A stretch of 64,000 bases of DNA from JAAZKI01 sp012799905 (GTDB taxonomy: Bacteria; Verrucomicrobiota; Lentisphaeria; Oligosphaerales; Oligosphaeraceae), in assembly GCA_050949415.1 (NCBI GenBank), contig JBMNFR010000006.1:496001-560000 (forward strand), read 5' to 3'. The notes under the pieces are model-generated. The model was not told the DNA's origin. It saw nothing but the letters and a program-made list of their open reading frames with translations, and searched no databases. Positions 26,946 through 35,435 of this stretch are shown here, piece after piece. Position 1 is the stretch's first letter, and every line of letters starts with the position of its first letter. Position numbers and translations under genes: made by a program.

Positions 26946-27284
26946 TTTATATGCAACAAGTGGCGATGCAAGGCGATATATGACAAAGCGTATCTGTATC
27001 TTTGATTTTGAGTAATCGGCCGCGCATTGATACTCGGGGTTCAAACAAGCAGTAGAGCCAGGCAAACTGGGTAAGTGCTTTAGTGGACAGTGGACAATGG
27101 ACGTTAGTGGACGTTAGATAATGGAGCGAAGACATGTGTTTTCCATGGGTTTTCAGCCGTCACCGGCGCATACAGACAAGCGTTCATTACCATATATAAT
27201 ACATGAGCAGTTTTCAATGATGTGAGATAACGGCAATACGCAGCCTGCGTCTTTTTAATTTTAGCTTGAACAGGAGAATGAAAA
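26946..27284. other. Intergenic region with a short AGTGGAC heptad run
   Basis: At about 27083-27122 there are three seven-base units (AGTGGAC, AGTGGAC, AATGGAC) and two ten-base variants with GTTAGTGGAC. TATAAT at 27195-27200 could be the -10 of the next gene, but no good -35 is visible. Nothing else was seen. Confidence 0.5.
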
Positions 27285-28172
27285 ATGACACGCGAAGCCT
27301 TGCTTTCACGTCTTCAGCGTCAAGGTATTTTGATATCTGACGGCGCCTGGGGGACTTTTTTGCAGAAAAAGGGCTTGCGTCCCGGCGAATGTCCGGAGCT
27401 GTGGTGCTTAGAGCGACCGCAGGATGTCTTGGCGGTCGCCAGCAGTTATGTCGCCGCTGGCGCTGATTTGATTGAGACAAATAGCTTTGGCGGGACATCG
27501 TTTAAGCTGGAGCATTATGGCCTGGCTGACCGGACAGCTGAGATCAACCGGGCGGCGGCAGAACTGTCGCGACAGGCGGCTGGCGACGACGCTTTAGTCA
27601 TCGCCTCGGTTGGCCCCACCGGCATTCTGCTTTTGATGGGCGATGTCACCAGCGAACAGCTGTATGACGCCTTTAAGGTTCAGGTTGAGGCTTTGGCGGC
27701 AGGAGGGGCGGACGCCATCTGCATTGAGACCATGCAGGATATTGAGGAAGCCGAAATCGCGGTTCGCGCCGCCCGCGAAAACACCTCGTTGCCGGTTCTC
27801 TGCACCTTCAGCTTCGAATTGACGGTCAAAGGCGAGTATCGCACCATGATGGGGGTCGGGCCGGCCGAGGCAGCCAAGGCAGTGCATGCTGCTGGCGCGA
27901 GCGTTGTCGGCACGAATTGCGGCAACGGCATGGAGCGCATGATTCCGATTGTGCAGGAAATTCGGGCTGCTCTTCCTGATGTGCCGATTCTCGTGCATGC
28001 TAACGCCGGTATGCCTAAGCTGGTGGACGGCGTCGATGTCTTTTCGGATTCTCCAGCAGATATGGCGCGTCTTGCGCCCGAGATAGTGGCGGCTGGCGCC
28101 TCCATCGTCGGCGGCTGCTGCGGCACGACGCCGGAACACATTGCCGCTATTCGCCAGGCTCTGGTTCGGTGA
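27285..28172 (+). CDS. Homocysteine S-methyltransferase-family protein
   Basis: This 295-residue TIM barrel resembles the N-terminal homocysteine-binding module of MetH and betaine-homocysteine methyltransferase. The zinc ligands are in place: GTNCGNG (C212) and GGCCGTTPEH (C278, C279). The barrel start ISDGAWGTFLQKKG and ETNSFGG are typical. With no cobalamin or methyltetrahydrofolate domain in the same chain, it may work with a separate corrinoid protein or use another methyl donor. CAGGAG precedes the ATG. It is followed by pgm on the same strand after 53 bp, which is not an obvious functional pairing. Confidence 0.8.
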   Translation: MTREALLSRLQRQGILISDGAWGTFLQKKGLRPGECPELWCLERPQDVLAVASSYVAAGADLIETNSFGGTSFKLEHYGLADRTAEINRAAAELSRQAAGDDALVIASVGPTGILLLMGDVTSEQLYDAFKVQVEALAAGGADAICIETMQDIEEAEIAVRAARENTSLPVLCTFSFELTVKGEYRTMMGVGPAEAAKAVHAAGASVVGTNCGNGMERMIPIVQEIRAALPDVPILVHANAGMPKLVDGVDVFSDSPADMARLAPEIVAAGASIVGGCCGTTPEHIAAIRQALVR

Positions 28173-28225
28173 GCAGCCTGGACATCATCTGTCACCCTGT
28201 TTTGAATTGAATGAGGAGTTACCCT

Positions 28226-29872
28226 ATGAAACGTCACGCTTCTGCTGGCAAGGCCATCCCGTTAGAGTCCTTGAGCAATGTGCCGCGTCTGTTGACCGAG
28301 TATTTCACAGTTGTTCCCAATGTCGATGATCCTGGTCAGCGGGTGTCCTTTGGCACGTCGGGCCACCGCGGCACTCCCGGACGCGGGACTTTCACCGAAA
28401 GCCATGTTCTGGCGATTACGCAGGCGATCTGCGATTATCGACGGGAGGTCGGCATCGGCGGGCCGCTCTATTTGGGCATGGATACGCACGGGCTGTCAGA
28501 AGCAGCGCAGGCGACGGCGGTTTCCGTCCTCGCCGCCAACGCAGTCCAAGTCCGGCTGGCAGCCGGTCGCGGCTATACGCCGACCCCGGTCATTTCCCAT
28601 GCCATCCTGACCAGCAACCGCAATTTGCCGGAAGGCGATTTCACCCAAGCGGCGGACGGTATTGTCATCACCCCGTCGCACAATCCTCCGGAAGACGGCG
28701 GCTTTAAGTATAATCCACCGCATGGCGGGCCGGCTGACACTGATGTGACGCAATGGATTGCAGAACGGGCGAATCGTCTGCTGACGGACGGCAACCGCGC
28801 GGTTCGACGCCTGCCGCTGGCGGACGCCCTGGCCAGCTCGCATGTCCAAGAGTACGATTATATCGGCCCCTACGTGGCTGACCTGGAGCAAGTCATCGAT
28901 TTCACGGTTATCCGCGACGCTGGCATCCGCTTGGGCGCTGACGCCCTTGGCGGCGCCGGGCTGGCGTATTGGCGGCCGATTGCGGAGCGCTACGGCCTTG
29001 ATATCACCATTCACAACGCGCATGCCGATGCGACGTTCCGCTTTATGCGCTTTGACCATGACGGCCGTATCCGCATGGATTGCTCGTCGCCCTTTGCCAT
29101 GGCCGGTCTGATTCGCCTCAAGAAAGATTATGACATCGCTTTTGGCAATGACCCTGACTTTGACCGTCACGGCATTGTCACGCCATCGGCTGGGTTGATG
29201 AATCCGAATCATTATCTGGCCGTGGCAATTGATTATCTTTTCCGCAATCGTCCACAGTGGCCGGCCACGGCCGGAGTCGGCAAGACGGCTGTCAGCAGCG
29301 GCTTGATTGACCAGGTGGCAGCGCGGCTGGGACGGCGTCTCGTCGAAGTTCCGGTTGGTTTTAAGTGGTTTGTGTCAGGCTTGCTGGATGGCAGCCTCGG
29401 CTTTGGCGGCGAGGAAAGCGCCGGCGCCAGTTTCCTTCGCCGTGACGGCACTGTCTGGTGCACGGACAAGGATGGCATCATCCTGTGCCTCCTGGCCGCT
29501 GAAATCACTGCCCGGACCGGGGCGGACCCGGCTGTCTACTACCGCAACCTGGAAAAGGATTTCGGGACGTTCCATTATGCCCGCCAAGACACCCCGGCCA
29601 CCAGCGCCCAGAAGGCGGCGCTGAAAGCGTTGCGCCCGGAAGACGTCGGCCTGGACCAATTGGGCGGCGATCCGATCACCTCGACGCTGACCCACGCCCC
29701 CGGCAACGGAGAATCGCTGGGCGGCCTGAAGCTGAGCACAGATTTCGGCTGGATCGCAGTGCGGCCCTCCGGCACCGAGGATGTCTGCAAAGTCTATGCC
29801 GAAAGTCGGCGCGACAAGAGTCACCTCCGGCAGCTGCTGCAAGCCGGCAGCGCGCTCTTGGCGCAGGCGTAG
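28226..29872 (+). CDS. pgm: Phosphoglucomutase
   Basis: This 548-residue enzyme interconverts glucose 1-phosphate and glucose 6-phosphate. It is the alpha-D-phosphohexomutase of E. coli Pgm type: SFGTSGHRGTPG near the N-terminus, the phosphoserine loop VITPSHNPPEDGG with S151, the metal loop FGNDPDFDRHG, sugar-binding GGEESAGASF, and the C-terminal phosphate-binding RPSGTEDVCKVYAE. Length matches E. coli Pgm (546). The ATG at 28226 follows GAGGAG; the in-frame ATG at 28211 overlaps that site and is less likely. It feeds glycogen, nucleotide-sugar and glycolytic pools. Confidence 0.95.
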   Translation: MKRHASAGKAIPLESLSNVPRLLTEYFTVVPNVDDPGQRVSFGTSGHRGTPGRGTFTESHVLAITQAICDYRREVGIGGPLYLGMDTHGLSEAAQATAVSVLAANAVQVRLAAGRGYTPTPVISHAILTSNRNLPEGDFTQAADGIVITPSHNPPEDGGFKYNPPHGGPADTDVTQWIAERANRLLTDGNRAVRRLPLADALASSHVQEYDYIGPYVADLEQVIDFTVIRDAGIRLGADALGGAGLAYWRPIAERYGLDITIHNAHADATFRFMRFDHDGRIRMDCSSPFAMAGLIRLKKDYDIAFGNDPDFDRHGIVTPSAGLMNPNHYLAVAIDYLFRNRPQWPATAGVGKTAVSSGLIDQVAARLGRRLVEVPVGFKWFVSGLLDGSLGFGGEESAGASFLRRDGTVWCTDKDGIILCLLAAEITARTGADPAVYYRNLEKDFGTFHYARQDTPATSAQKAALKALRPEDVGLDQLGGDPITSTLTHAPGNGESLGGLKLSTDFGWIAVRPSGTEDVCKVYAESRRDKSHLRQLLQAGSALLAQA

Positions 29873-29944
29873 ATTGAGCCGCGGATTGCGCTGTCCGCTA
29901 TGGTCTATCGCGCTCTTAGGGGGACTCTCGCGTCCATAGCCTAA

Positions 29945-30230
29945 TTTATGTGTCACCCCTGGCGGGGCTCCAAATCTATGCCATCTCCCCCAGGGCTGCG
30001 CCGGGCCTGGCGGCCCGGCTCACCCTGGGCTTCTATGTGTCGCCCTCCGGGCTTTTGCCGCTTCGCGGCTGTTGTGGACGTTGTGGACTGGGTGGACGTC
30101 GTGGACGGCGGCTGATGTGCGTCGTACTGGCGGCCCAAAGGGCCAGCAACATAAAAGCCCAGGGTGAGCGAAGCGAAGCCCTGGGTGAGGCGTATAATAA
30201 TTTTGAGCCCCGCCAGGGGTGACGCATAAA
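29945..30230. mobile_element. MITE-like element A, copy 1
   Basis: This 286-bp element has terminal inverted repeats of 26 bp with one mismatch (ends TTTATGTGTCACCCC and GGGGTGACGCATAAA). Inside are long matching inverted segments (CACCCTGGGCTT with AAGCCCAGGGTG; AGCCCTGGGTGAG with its partner near the left end) and four nine-base units starting GTGGAC. It carries no gene. It lies just after pgm. Copy 2 is at 39949. Confidence 0.8.
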
Positions 30231-30275
30231 CTCCGTTTTGAATTATCAAGCCCTAACGGTTTTTTCACGTCGGTA

Positions 30276-30303
30276 TTGAAAAAGATTTTTTTGCCAATAT
30301 ATT
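30276..30303 (+). promoter_or_regulatory. Putative promoter of the 233-aa gene
   Basis: TTGAAA (30276-30281) and TATATT (30298-30303) are separated by 16 bases, 58 bp before the ATG at 30361. Confidence 0.4.
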
Positions 30304-30360
30304 TGGATTGTGCCCAGGTTTGAATATTACTTCCTTTGAAATACTTAAGGATTCATTATA

Positions 30361-31062
30361 ATGTCATCACAGCCATCACAGAATGAACTCTGGTATGCAG
30401 CCAGGATGACCAAGGTCGTCTATCGGCCGCCACGACTTTTGGAGACGTTTGGTGAAACATCTGTCTTCTACTCTGTGCTGTCGGAAATCTTTGTTTCAGA
30501 AGAAAGCAAAATCCGCTTGCGCAGCGGCATTATTCGGGCTGCCAGACCCAAAGTCATTACCCCGCACTTCTTCCTCAATCAAGCTCTGGAAAATTTCGGC
30601 GCTGACGCCAGGAAGTATTTCGCTGATCTTCTGCAACGGAAGGACGGCGCACGCATTCTGCAATATGGACTGACGTTGCAGAAAGAGGAGCACAGCGAGG
30701 AAATCATCGGCGGCGAGATTTTAGAGACGGCTGACCAAATCGCGCGCGAGGCTCAGGATAATCTGACCGAGGTGCGCGGCGTCATCATTGGCATGGACCA
30801 ATTTTGGGAGGTGTCTCTGCTCGGATTCGCCAATGACCTGATTAAACGGTCGGTGCCCTATAACGCCCGCGAAATGTCACGCCACGGCCTGCTCAACTTG
30901 GACCAAGGCATCCCACGCGCCATCCACCAGGAGATTGAGGCGGATTTCGCCGCTGCGAATACCCGCGCCAAAGCCGATGATCTCGGCAAAAAATTGCGCG
31001 ACTACGGGCTGTTTGACGACTACGAAGATAGATTCTTCGACCTCTATAAAGCGGTGCGGTGA
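30361..31062 (+). CDS. Hypothetical protein
   Basis: This 233-residue soluble protein has no signal peptide or membrane segment. It begins with NELWYAARMTKVVYRPPRLL and contains long amphipathic helices, such as IIGGEILETADQIAREAQ and LGKKLRDYGLFDDYEDRFFDLYKAVR. I do not recognise a domain or catalytic motif. AAGGA lies 8-12 bases before the ATG. It is isolated: element A lies upstream and the ushA-like gene converges on it 15 bp downstream. Confidence 0.7.
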   Translation: MSSQPSQNELWYAARMTKVVYRPPRLLETFGETSVFYSVLSEIFVSEESKIRLRSGIIRAARPKVITPHFFLNQALENFGADARKYFADLLQRKDGARILQYGLTLQKEEHSEEIIGGEILETADQIAREAQDNLTEVRGVIIGMDQFWEVSLLGFANDLIKRSVPYNAREMSRHGLLNLDQGIPRAIHQEIEADFAAANTRAKADDLGKKLRDYGLFDDYEDRFFDLYKAVR

Positions 31063-31077
31063 GCCGCTCGCCGCGTT

Positions 31078-32631
31078 TCACTGCCCGATGGTCATCCACG
31101 GAAAGGGCGTGATTACCTGGTCTGGATGCTTACGCAGGAAATCCTCGACGGCTTGGCGGGTCGAAATGCCGGTGTCGCGCATGCGCGTTTCCTGCTTTTG
31201 CAGGATGGCCACGAGCACGGGGAAGGCGCCAGCGCCGGCAGCGGTGTGGCTGTTCATGGCGATTGTCAAGCGTTCGTCGTCAACCGGCGGCGGTTCGTTT
31301 TGACCAAGACCCAGGACGGTAGCCTTGCCATTGTTGATTCGGGCTCGCGCTCCGTAGAGGCCACTGAACCGGTAGCTGTCGCGATATTTCCATTGTTCAC
31401 TGATGATGTCTTCCAATTCGGCGCGGGTGACATCAGCGAGGACGATGGTATTTTCGTAGGGCACGAGCGCAAAGAGGTCAGCGCCGGTGACTTGGCGGCC
31501 CAGTGATTTTTGGCTGAGGCGGCCGTGCATCACGATTGGCGCACGCGCTGCAGCGGCGATGGCGGCGCAAAGCAGTTCGCTGGTTGCGCAGGTGCTGCCG
31601 GGTCTGCCGGTCGATGAGATGGGCGCGGCGAGCGCAGGTGCGATGACGCGGGCGCGTTCGGCTCGCGCCTGTTCCAGCCAGGGTTGCAGGGCTTGAGCCA
31701 GGCCAGCGTCCTCGGCGTCGACTTGGGTGATTTGGCGGGTGTGGGAGGCGATGTCAACCACTTCGTTGGCCTCCGTGTTGACGGTCAGGGTGACGATGGC
31801 GAGTTGCTGGGCGTGACAGCCGGCCTGCACATACCAGGTGCGGTGTCCGATGCGCATTCCTGGAATCAGGCGGTGGCTGTGCGCGCCGAGGATGAGGTCG
31901 AGGTCTGGGAAGCGCTCGGCCAGGCTGGCTATTTCATTGATGTTGCGTGGGTCTCGGCCTTCGAACCAGGCTTGGTGCGCCGCCAGCACGATGACATCCG
32001 GCTTGGCGCGATGGATTTCCGGCAGGATGCGGGTCAGCATTGCGGCTGCGGTTTCAACGTGGTACTGCTTGGCTTCAGCGGGCAGCAGCCAGTTTTTCAT
32101 GTAGGAGGCGGTCGCGCCGATGACGGCGATGTCAACGCCGTTGCGGGTGAACATTTTCCAGGCAGGCAGAGGCGGGCCGTCAACAAGGCGAAGGTTGCCG
32201 CAGAGGGTGATGTCAGCCGCTTGTTCGGTCAGATGCGCGAATTGGCGGTGGCCGAAGTCGAGTTCATGATTGCCGGGAACCCAGACGTCATAGGCGAGAT
32301 GTCGGAGGGCGACGACTGCGGCTTCGCCGCGTGACGCGGTGGCAGTGATGCTGCCTTGGCAGGTGTCGCCGCAATCGATCAGCAGGGAGGAGTCGGCGCC
32401 GAGGCGTTGACGTTGCGCCTGGATGACCGTGGCCAGGCGCAGCCAGGCGCCATTGGCCGCGCCGTCGTCATCTGTGAACGTCCCGTGAATGTCGGTAGTC
32501 TGGAGTAGATGGACTTTCCGGTATTCAGCAGATTGGCTGGCAGTCGGGAGGCAGAGGAACGCTGCGGTGAGCAGGGTTAGAGCGAGCTGGCGGCAGACGT
32601 TCAGGGGTGGAGTTGGCTTTGGTGACAGCAT
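31078..32631 (-). CDS. Secreted 5'-nucleotidase / metallophosphoesterase (UshA-like)
   Basis: This 517-residue protein has a signal peptide (ALTLLTAAFLCLPTASQS). A calcineurin-type metallophosphoesterase domain follows with TTDIHG, LIDCGDTCQG, VPGNHELDFG, LAAHQ and LGAHSHRLIP, which supply the two-metal site. From about 330 is the 5'-nucleotidase C-terminal substrate domain (SELLCAAIAAAAR, ADLFALVPYENTIV, MNSHTAAGAGAF). Family members dephosphorylate nucleotides or 2',3'-cyclic nucleotides in the periplasm. It is the last gene of a leftward operon, starting 30 bp after the ppx/gppA-like gene. Confidence 0.85.
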   Translation of the reverse strand: MLSPKPTPPLNVCRQLALTLLTAAFLCLPTASQSAEYRKVHLLQTTDIHGTFTDDDGAANGAWLRLATVIQAQRQRLGADSSLLIDCGDTCQGSITATASRGEAAVVALRHLAYDVWVPGNHELDFGHRQFAHLTEQAADITLCGNLRLVDGPPLPAWKMFTRNGVDIAVIGATASYMKNWLLPAEAKQYHVETAAAMLTRILPEIHRAKPDVIVLAAHQAWFEGRDPRNINEIASLAERFPDLDLILGAHSHRLIPGMRIGHRTWYVQAGCHAQQLAIVTLTVNTEANEVVDIASHTRQITQVDAEDAGLAQALQPWLEQARAERARVIAPALAAPISSTGRPGSTCATSELLCAAIAAAARAPIVMHGRLSQKSLGRQVTGADLFALVPYENTIVLADVTRAELEDIISEQWKYRDSYRFSGLYGARARINNGKATVLGLGQNEPPPVDDERLTIAMNSHTAAGAGAFPVLVAILQKQETRMRDTGISTRQAVEDFLRKHPDQVITPFPWMTIGQ

Positions 32632-32661
32632 AGGCAGGGCGTGGTTGGCGGCGGCGCGGAT

Positions 32662-33642
32662 TCAGGGCTGGGCGAGGCAGACGGGAAGGCGTGTGTCGTG
32701 AGCATACAGGGCGGCGGTCAGGCCATAGCGCAGGCCGTGGGTATTGGCCATCACTTCAGGCAGGCCTAATGCCTCCATAATGGTCAGCAGGATGATCAGG
32801 CCAGCGGGCAGAACTGAGCCTCGGCCTGGCCGCAGTCCGGGGAGAGCTTCTCGCGCTTCGGCTGGCAGGCGCGCCAGGCGTCGTTGCAAGGCTGCGATGG
32901 TCGCAAACGTAAAGCTGCGCCCATGCAGGGAGCGGGCGCCTTCATCGCGGTTCAGCAGAACGGCCGCCAGGGAGGTCGCCGTGCCGCCGGTGACGCTGAG
33001 AATCGGCGCTGTCGACGACCGGAGCGTCAGTTCTGCCAGGGCGTTGCGGAATTCCTCAAGCTGCGGCGACAGCAACTCGCGCGTGGCTGTTGTCGCAGCT
33101 TTAGCCTCTTTTTCTGTGAAGACATCTCCCAGGCCAAAGCGGTCGCACCAGCGTACGCAACCAGCGGTGAAACTGGTGGCAATGCGCAGATCGCCGGGGA
33201 AGCCGAGGGCGACTTCGGTGCTGGCGCCGCCGGGGTCGAGGTTGATGACCGGCGTCGTTGCTGGGAAGGCGTCAGACGCGCCGCGGAAAGTCAGTTCTGC
33301 TTCTATTTGGCCGGAAAGCACGGCTGGTGTGTCGCACAGGCCGAGTTCTTGGCGGCATTGCTCCAGGAAGTCCGCGCCGTTCTTGGCGTCCCTGACGGCG
33401 CTGGTGCCGACGGCGGTCAGCCGGAGCGGCGCGAAGTCGCAGCGGATGCGTTCCAGCTGGCGTGCGGCAGCAGCGATGGTGCGTTGCATCGCGGCTGGCT
33501 GTAAGTTGCCAGTCGCGGCCAAGTTTTCGCCCAGCCGGGTGCATTCGCTGATTTTGGCGACACTGACCAGACCTTCGGACTTAGCCTGCCGCACCAGCGT
33601 GGAGACGGTGTTGCTGCCTAAATCGAGCGCGGCGAAGAACAT
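32662..33642 (-). CDS. Exopolyphosphatase / GppA-family phosphatase
   Basis: This 326-residue protein has the ASKHA-fold signatures of Ppx/GppA: AALDLGSNTV at the start, GTSAVRDAKN, LSGQIEAELTFRG, VINLDPGGASTEV, SVTGGTATSLAAV and SVLPAGLIIL. It is the short form without the C-terminal HD-like domain, as in many bacterial enzymes of about 300-330 residues. It may hydrolyse polyphosphate or pppGpp. Its start overlaps the end of aspS by 25 bases, indicating translational coupling. The activity choice between Ppx and GppA cannot be made from sequence alone. Confidence 0.85.
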   Translation of the reverse strand: MFFAALDLGSNTVSTLVRQAKSEGLVSVAKISECTRLGENLAATGNLQPAAMQRTIAAAARQLERIRCDFAPLRLTAVGTSAVRDAKNGADFLEQCRQELGLCDTPAVLSGQIEAELTFRGASDAFPATTPVINLDPGGASTEVALGFPGDLRIATSFTAGCVRWCDRFGLGDVFTEKEAKAATTATRELLSPQLEEFRNALAELTLRSSTAPILSVTGGTATSLAAVLLNRDEGARSLHGRSFTFATIAALQRRLARLPAEAREALPGLRPGRGSVLPAGLIILLTIMEALGLPEVMANTHGLRYGLTAALYAHDTRLPVCLAQP

Positions 33643-35399
33643 ATAGCAATTCCTAATTCATCCAGCTGGGCCTTGTCAACCGTGCTGGGGGAATCCGTCA
33701 TCAGGCATGATGCCTTGGCGGTTTTGGGGAAGGCGATTACGTCTCGGATCGATTTAGCGCCGCACATCAGCATGACGAAGCGGTCGAGGCCGATGGCCAA
33801 GCCGCCGTGCGGCGGCGCCCCGAAGGAGAACGCCTCCAGGATATGGCCGAAGCGCAGCTTGGCTTCGTCTTCGCTGATGCCGAGCGTCTTGAACATCAGA
33901 GCCTGGCGGTCGGCCTGGTGAATCCGGATGGAGCCGCCTCCGAGTTCGACCCCATTGAGCACCACGTCATAGGCCTTGGCTCGGACTTTGCCGGGATCGG
34001 TGGTCAATAGCGCCACGTCCTCGTCCAGCGGGCTGGTGAATGGATGGTGCACGGCAACGAAACGTTCAGTTTCTTCGTCCCAGTCCAGCAGCGGGAAGTT
34101 CACCACCCAGAGGAATTTGAAGCCAGGAGTTTCGTTCAGGCCGGCCTTGGCGGCCAGTTCCAGCCGGAGGCGGCCCATGACTTCGCTGGCGCAGCGCCAG
34201 GAATCAGCCGCCATCAGCAGCAAATCGCCGGGCTTGGCCGCCATCGCGGCGTTCACCGCTGACTTCTCAGCGTCAGTGAAGAATTTGGCAGCGCTGCCCG
34301 ACCAGGCGCCGTTATCTTCGACTTTCAGCCAGACGAGGCCTTTCGCGCCAAAGAGCTTGGCGGTGGCAGTCAGCTCGTCGAGCTGTTTGCGACTGCTTGT
34401 CGGCGCCATGCCAACGGCGTTGATGGCTCGGATGACGCCGCCATTGTCGAGTGCGCCGCGCAGGGCTTGGAAGGTCGTGTCTTTCAGGACGGTGGTGAGG
34501 TCATGGATTTCGAGTCCGAAGCGTAGGTCCGGCTTGTCCGAACCATAGCGGTCCATGGCTTCCTGGTAGGTCAGGCGCTGGAAGGGGAGCGGAACTTCGA
34601 GGCCGTGAATTTCTTTCACCACCGCTGCAATCATGGTTTCCACCAGTGTCATGATGTCGTCCTGGTCAATAAAGCTCATTTCCAGGTCGATCTGGGTGAA
34701 TTCCGGCTGTCGGTCAGCGCGCAGGTCCTCGTCGCGGAAACAGCGTGCGATTTGGAAATAGCGCTCCAGGCCGCCTACCATCAGAATTTGCTTGTACTGC
34801 TGCGGCGCTTGGGGCAGGGCGTAGAAGTTCCCCGGGTGAACCCGGCTGGGGACTAAGTAGTCACGCGCTCCTTCCGGCGTGCTTTTGCTCAGGATCGGCG
34901 TCTCGACTTCGATGAAGCCATGCGCGTCCAGGCAGTCGCGGCAGATTTTAGTGATGCGATGGCGGAGACGGAGGTTGTTGACGATGCCGGAGCGGCGCAT
35001 ATCAAGGTAGCGGTATTTCAGGCGCATATCATCGCTGGCAGCAGGGTCTTCCAGGTGATAGGGCATGGGCAGCGCCGGGTTGAGGACAGTCAGGCTGGTG
35101 ACTTCGACCTCAATGGCGCCGGTGGCGCGGTTTTTGTTGACCATGTTGTCTGGCCTGGGGCGGACGATGCCATCGGCAGCCAGCACCCACTCTTCGCGGA
35201 TGTCCTTGGCGATGGCGGCCAAGTCAGGTTTTTCGGTCGGGTCGATGAATAGCTGGGTGATGCCTTCGCGGTCGCGAAGGTCGATGAAGATCAGGCCGCC
35301 GAGATTGCGGCTGGAATTGACCCAGCCGCATAGAGATACTTGCTGCCCGATCTGAGCCGGGCCTAGTTCATTGCAATGATGCGTGCGCGGATAAGACAT
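33618..35399 (-). CDS. aspS: Aspartyl-tRNA synthetase
   Basis: This 593-residue class IIb synthetase has an N-terminal OB-fold anticodon domain (VSLCGWVNSSRNLGGLIFID), class II motifs (ESPEGARDYLVPS-like at STPEGARDYLVPSR; RYFQIARCFRDEDLRADRQ), and the bacterial GAD insertion (about 280-420). Motif 3 lies near the end (GLAIGLDRFVML). Full length for a bacterial AspRS. Whether it is discriminating or also makes Asp-tRNA(Asn) is not settled here. It lies 36 bp after hisS on the same strand, a common bacterial pairing, and overlaps the downstream ppx/gppA-like gene. Confidence 0.97.
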   Translation of the reverse strand: MSYPRTHHCNELGPAQIGQQVSLCGWVNSSRNLGGLIFIDLRDREGITQLFIDPTEKPDLAAIAKDIREEWVLAADGIVRPRPDNMVNKNRATGAIEVEVTSLTVLNPALPMPYHLEDPAASDDMRLKYRYLDMRRSGIVNNLRLRHRITKICRDCLDAHGFIEVETPILSKSTPEGARDYLVPSRVHPGNFYALPQAPQQYKQILMVGGLERYFQIARCFRDEDLRADRQPEFTQIDLEMSFIDQDDIMTLVETMIAAVVKEIHGLEVPLPFQRLTYQEAMDRYGSDKPDLRFGLEIHDLTTVLKDTTFQALRGALDNGGVIRAINAVGMAPTSSRKQLDELTATAKLFGAKGLVWLKVEDNGAWSGSAAKFFTDAEKSAVNAAMAAKPGDLLLMAADSWRCASEVMGRLRLELAAKAGLNETPGFKFLWVVNFPLLDWDEETERFVAVHHPFTSPLDEDVALLTTDPGKVRAKAYDVVLNGVELGGGSIRIHQADRQALMFKTLGISEDEAKLRFGHILEAFSFGAPPHGGLAIGLDRFVMLMCGAKSIRDVIAFPKTAKASCLMTDSPSTVDKAQLDELGIAICSSPRSI

Positions 35400-35435
35400 G
35401 GCTGTTCCTTCAGTGGCTGTGGGGCGCGATGGGAC

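Noticed and set aside
29953..30268. Short open frames in element A
   Set aside because: They arise from the palindromic element and differ between its copies by frame-breaking indels.
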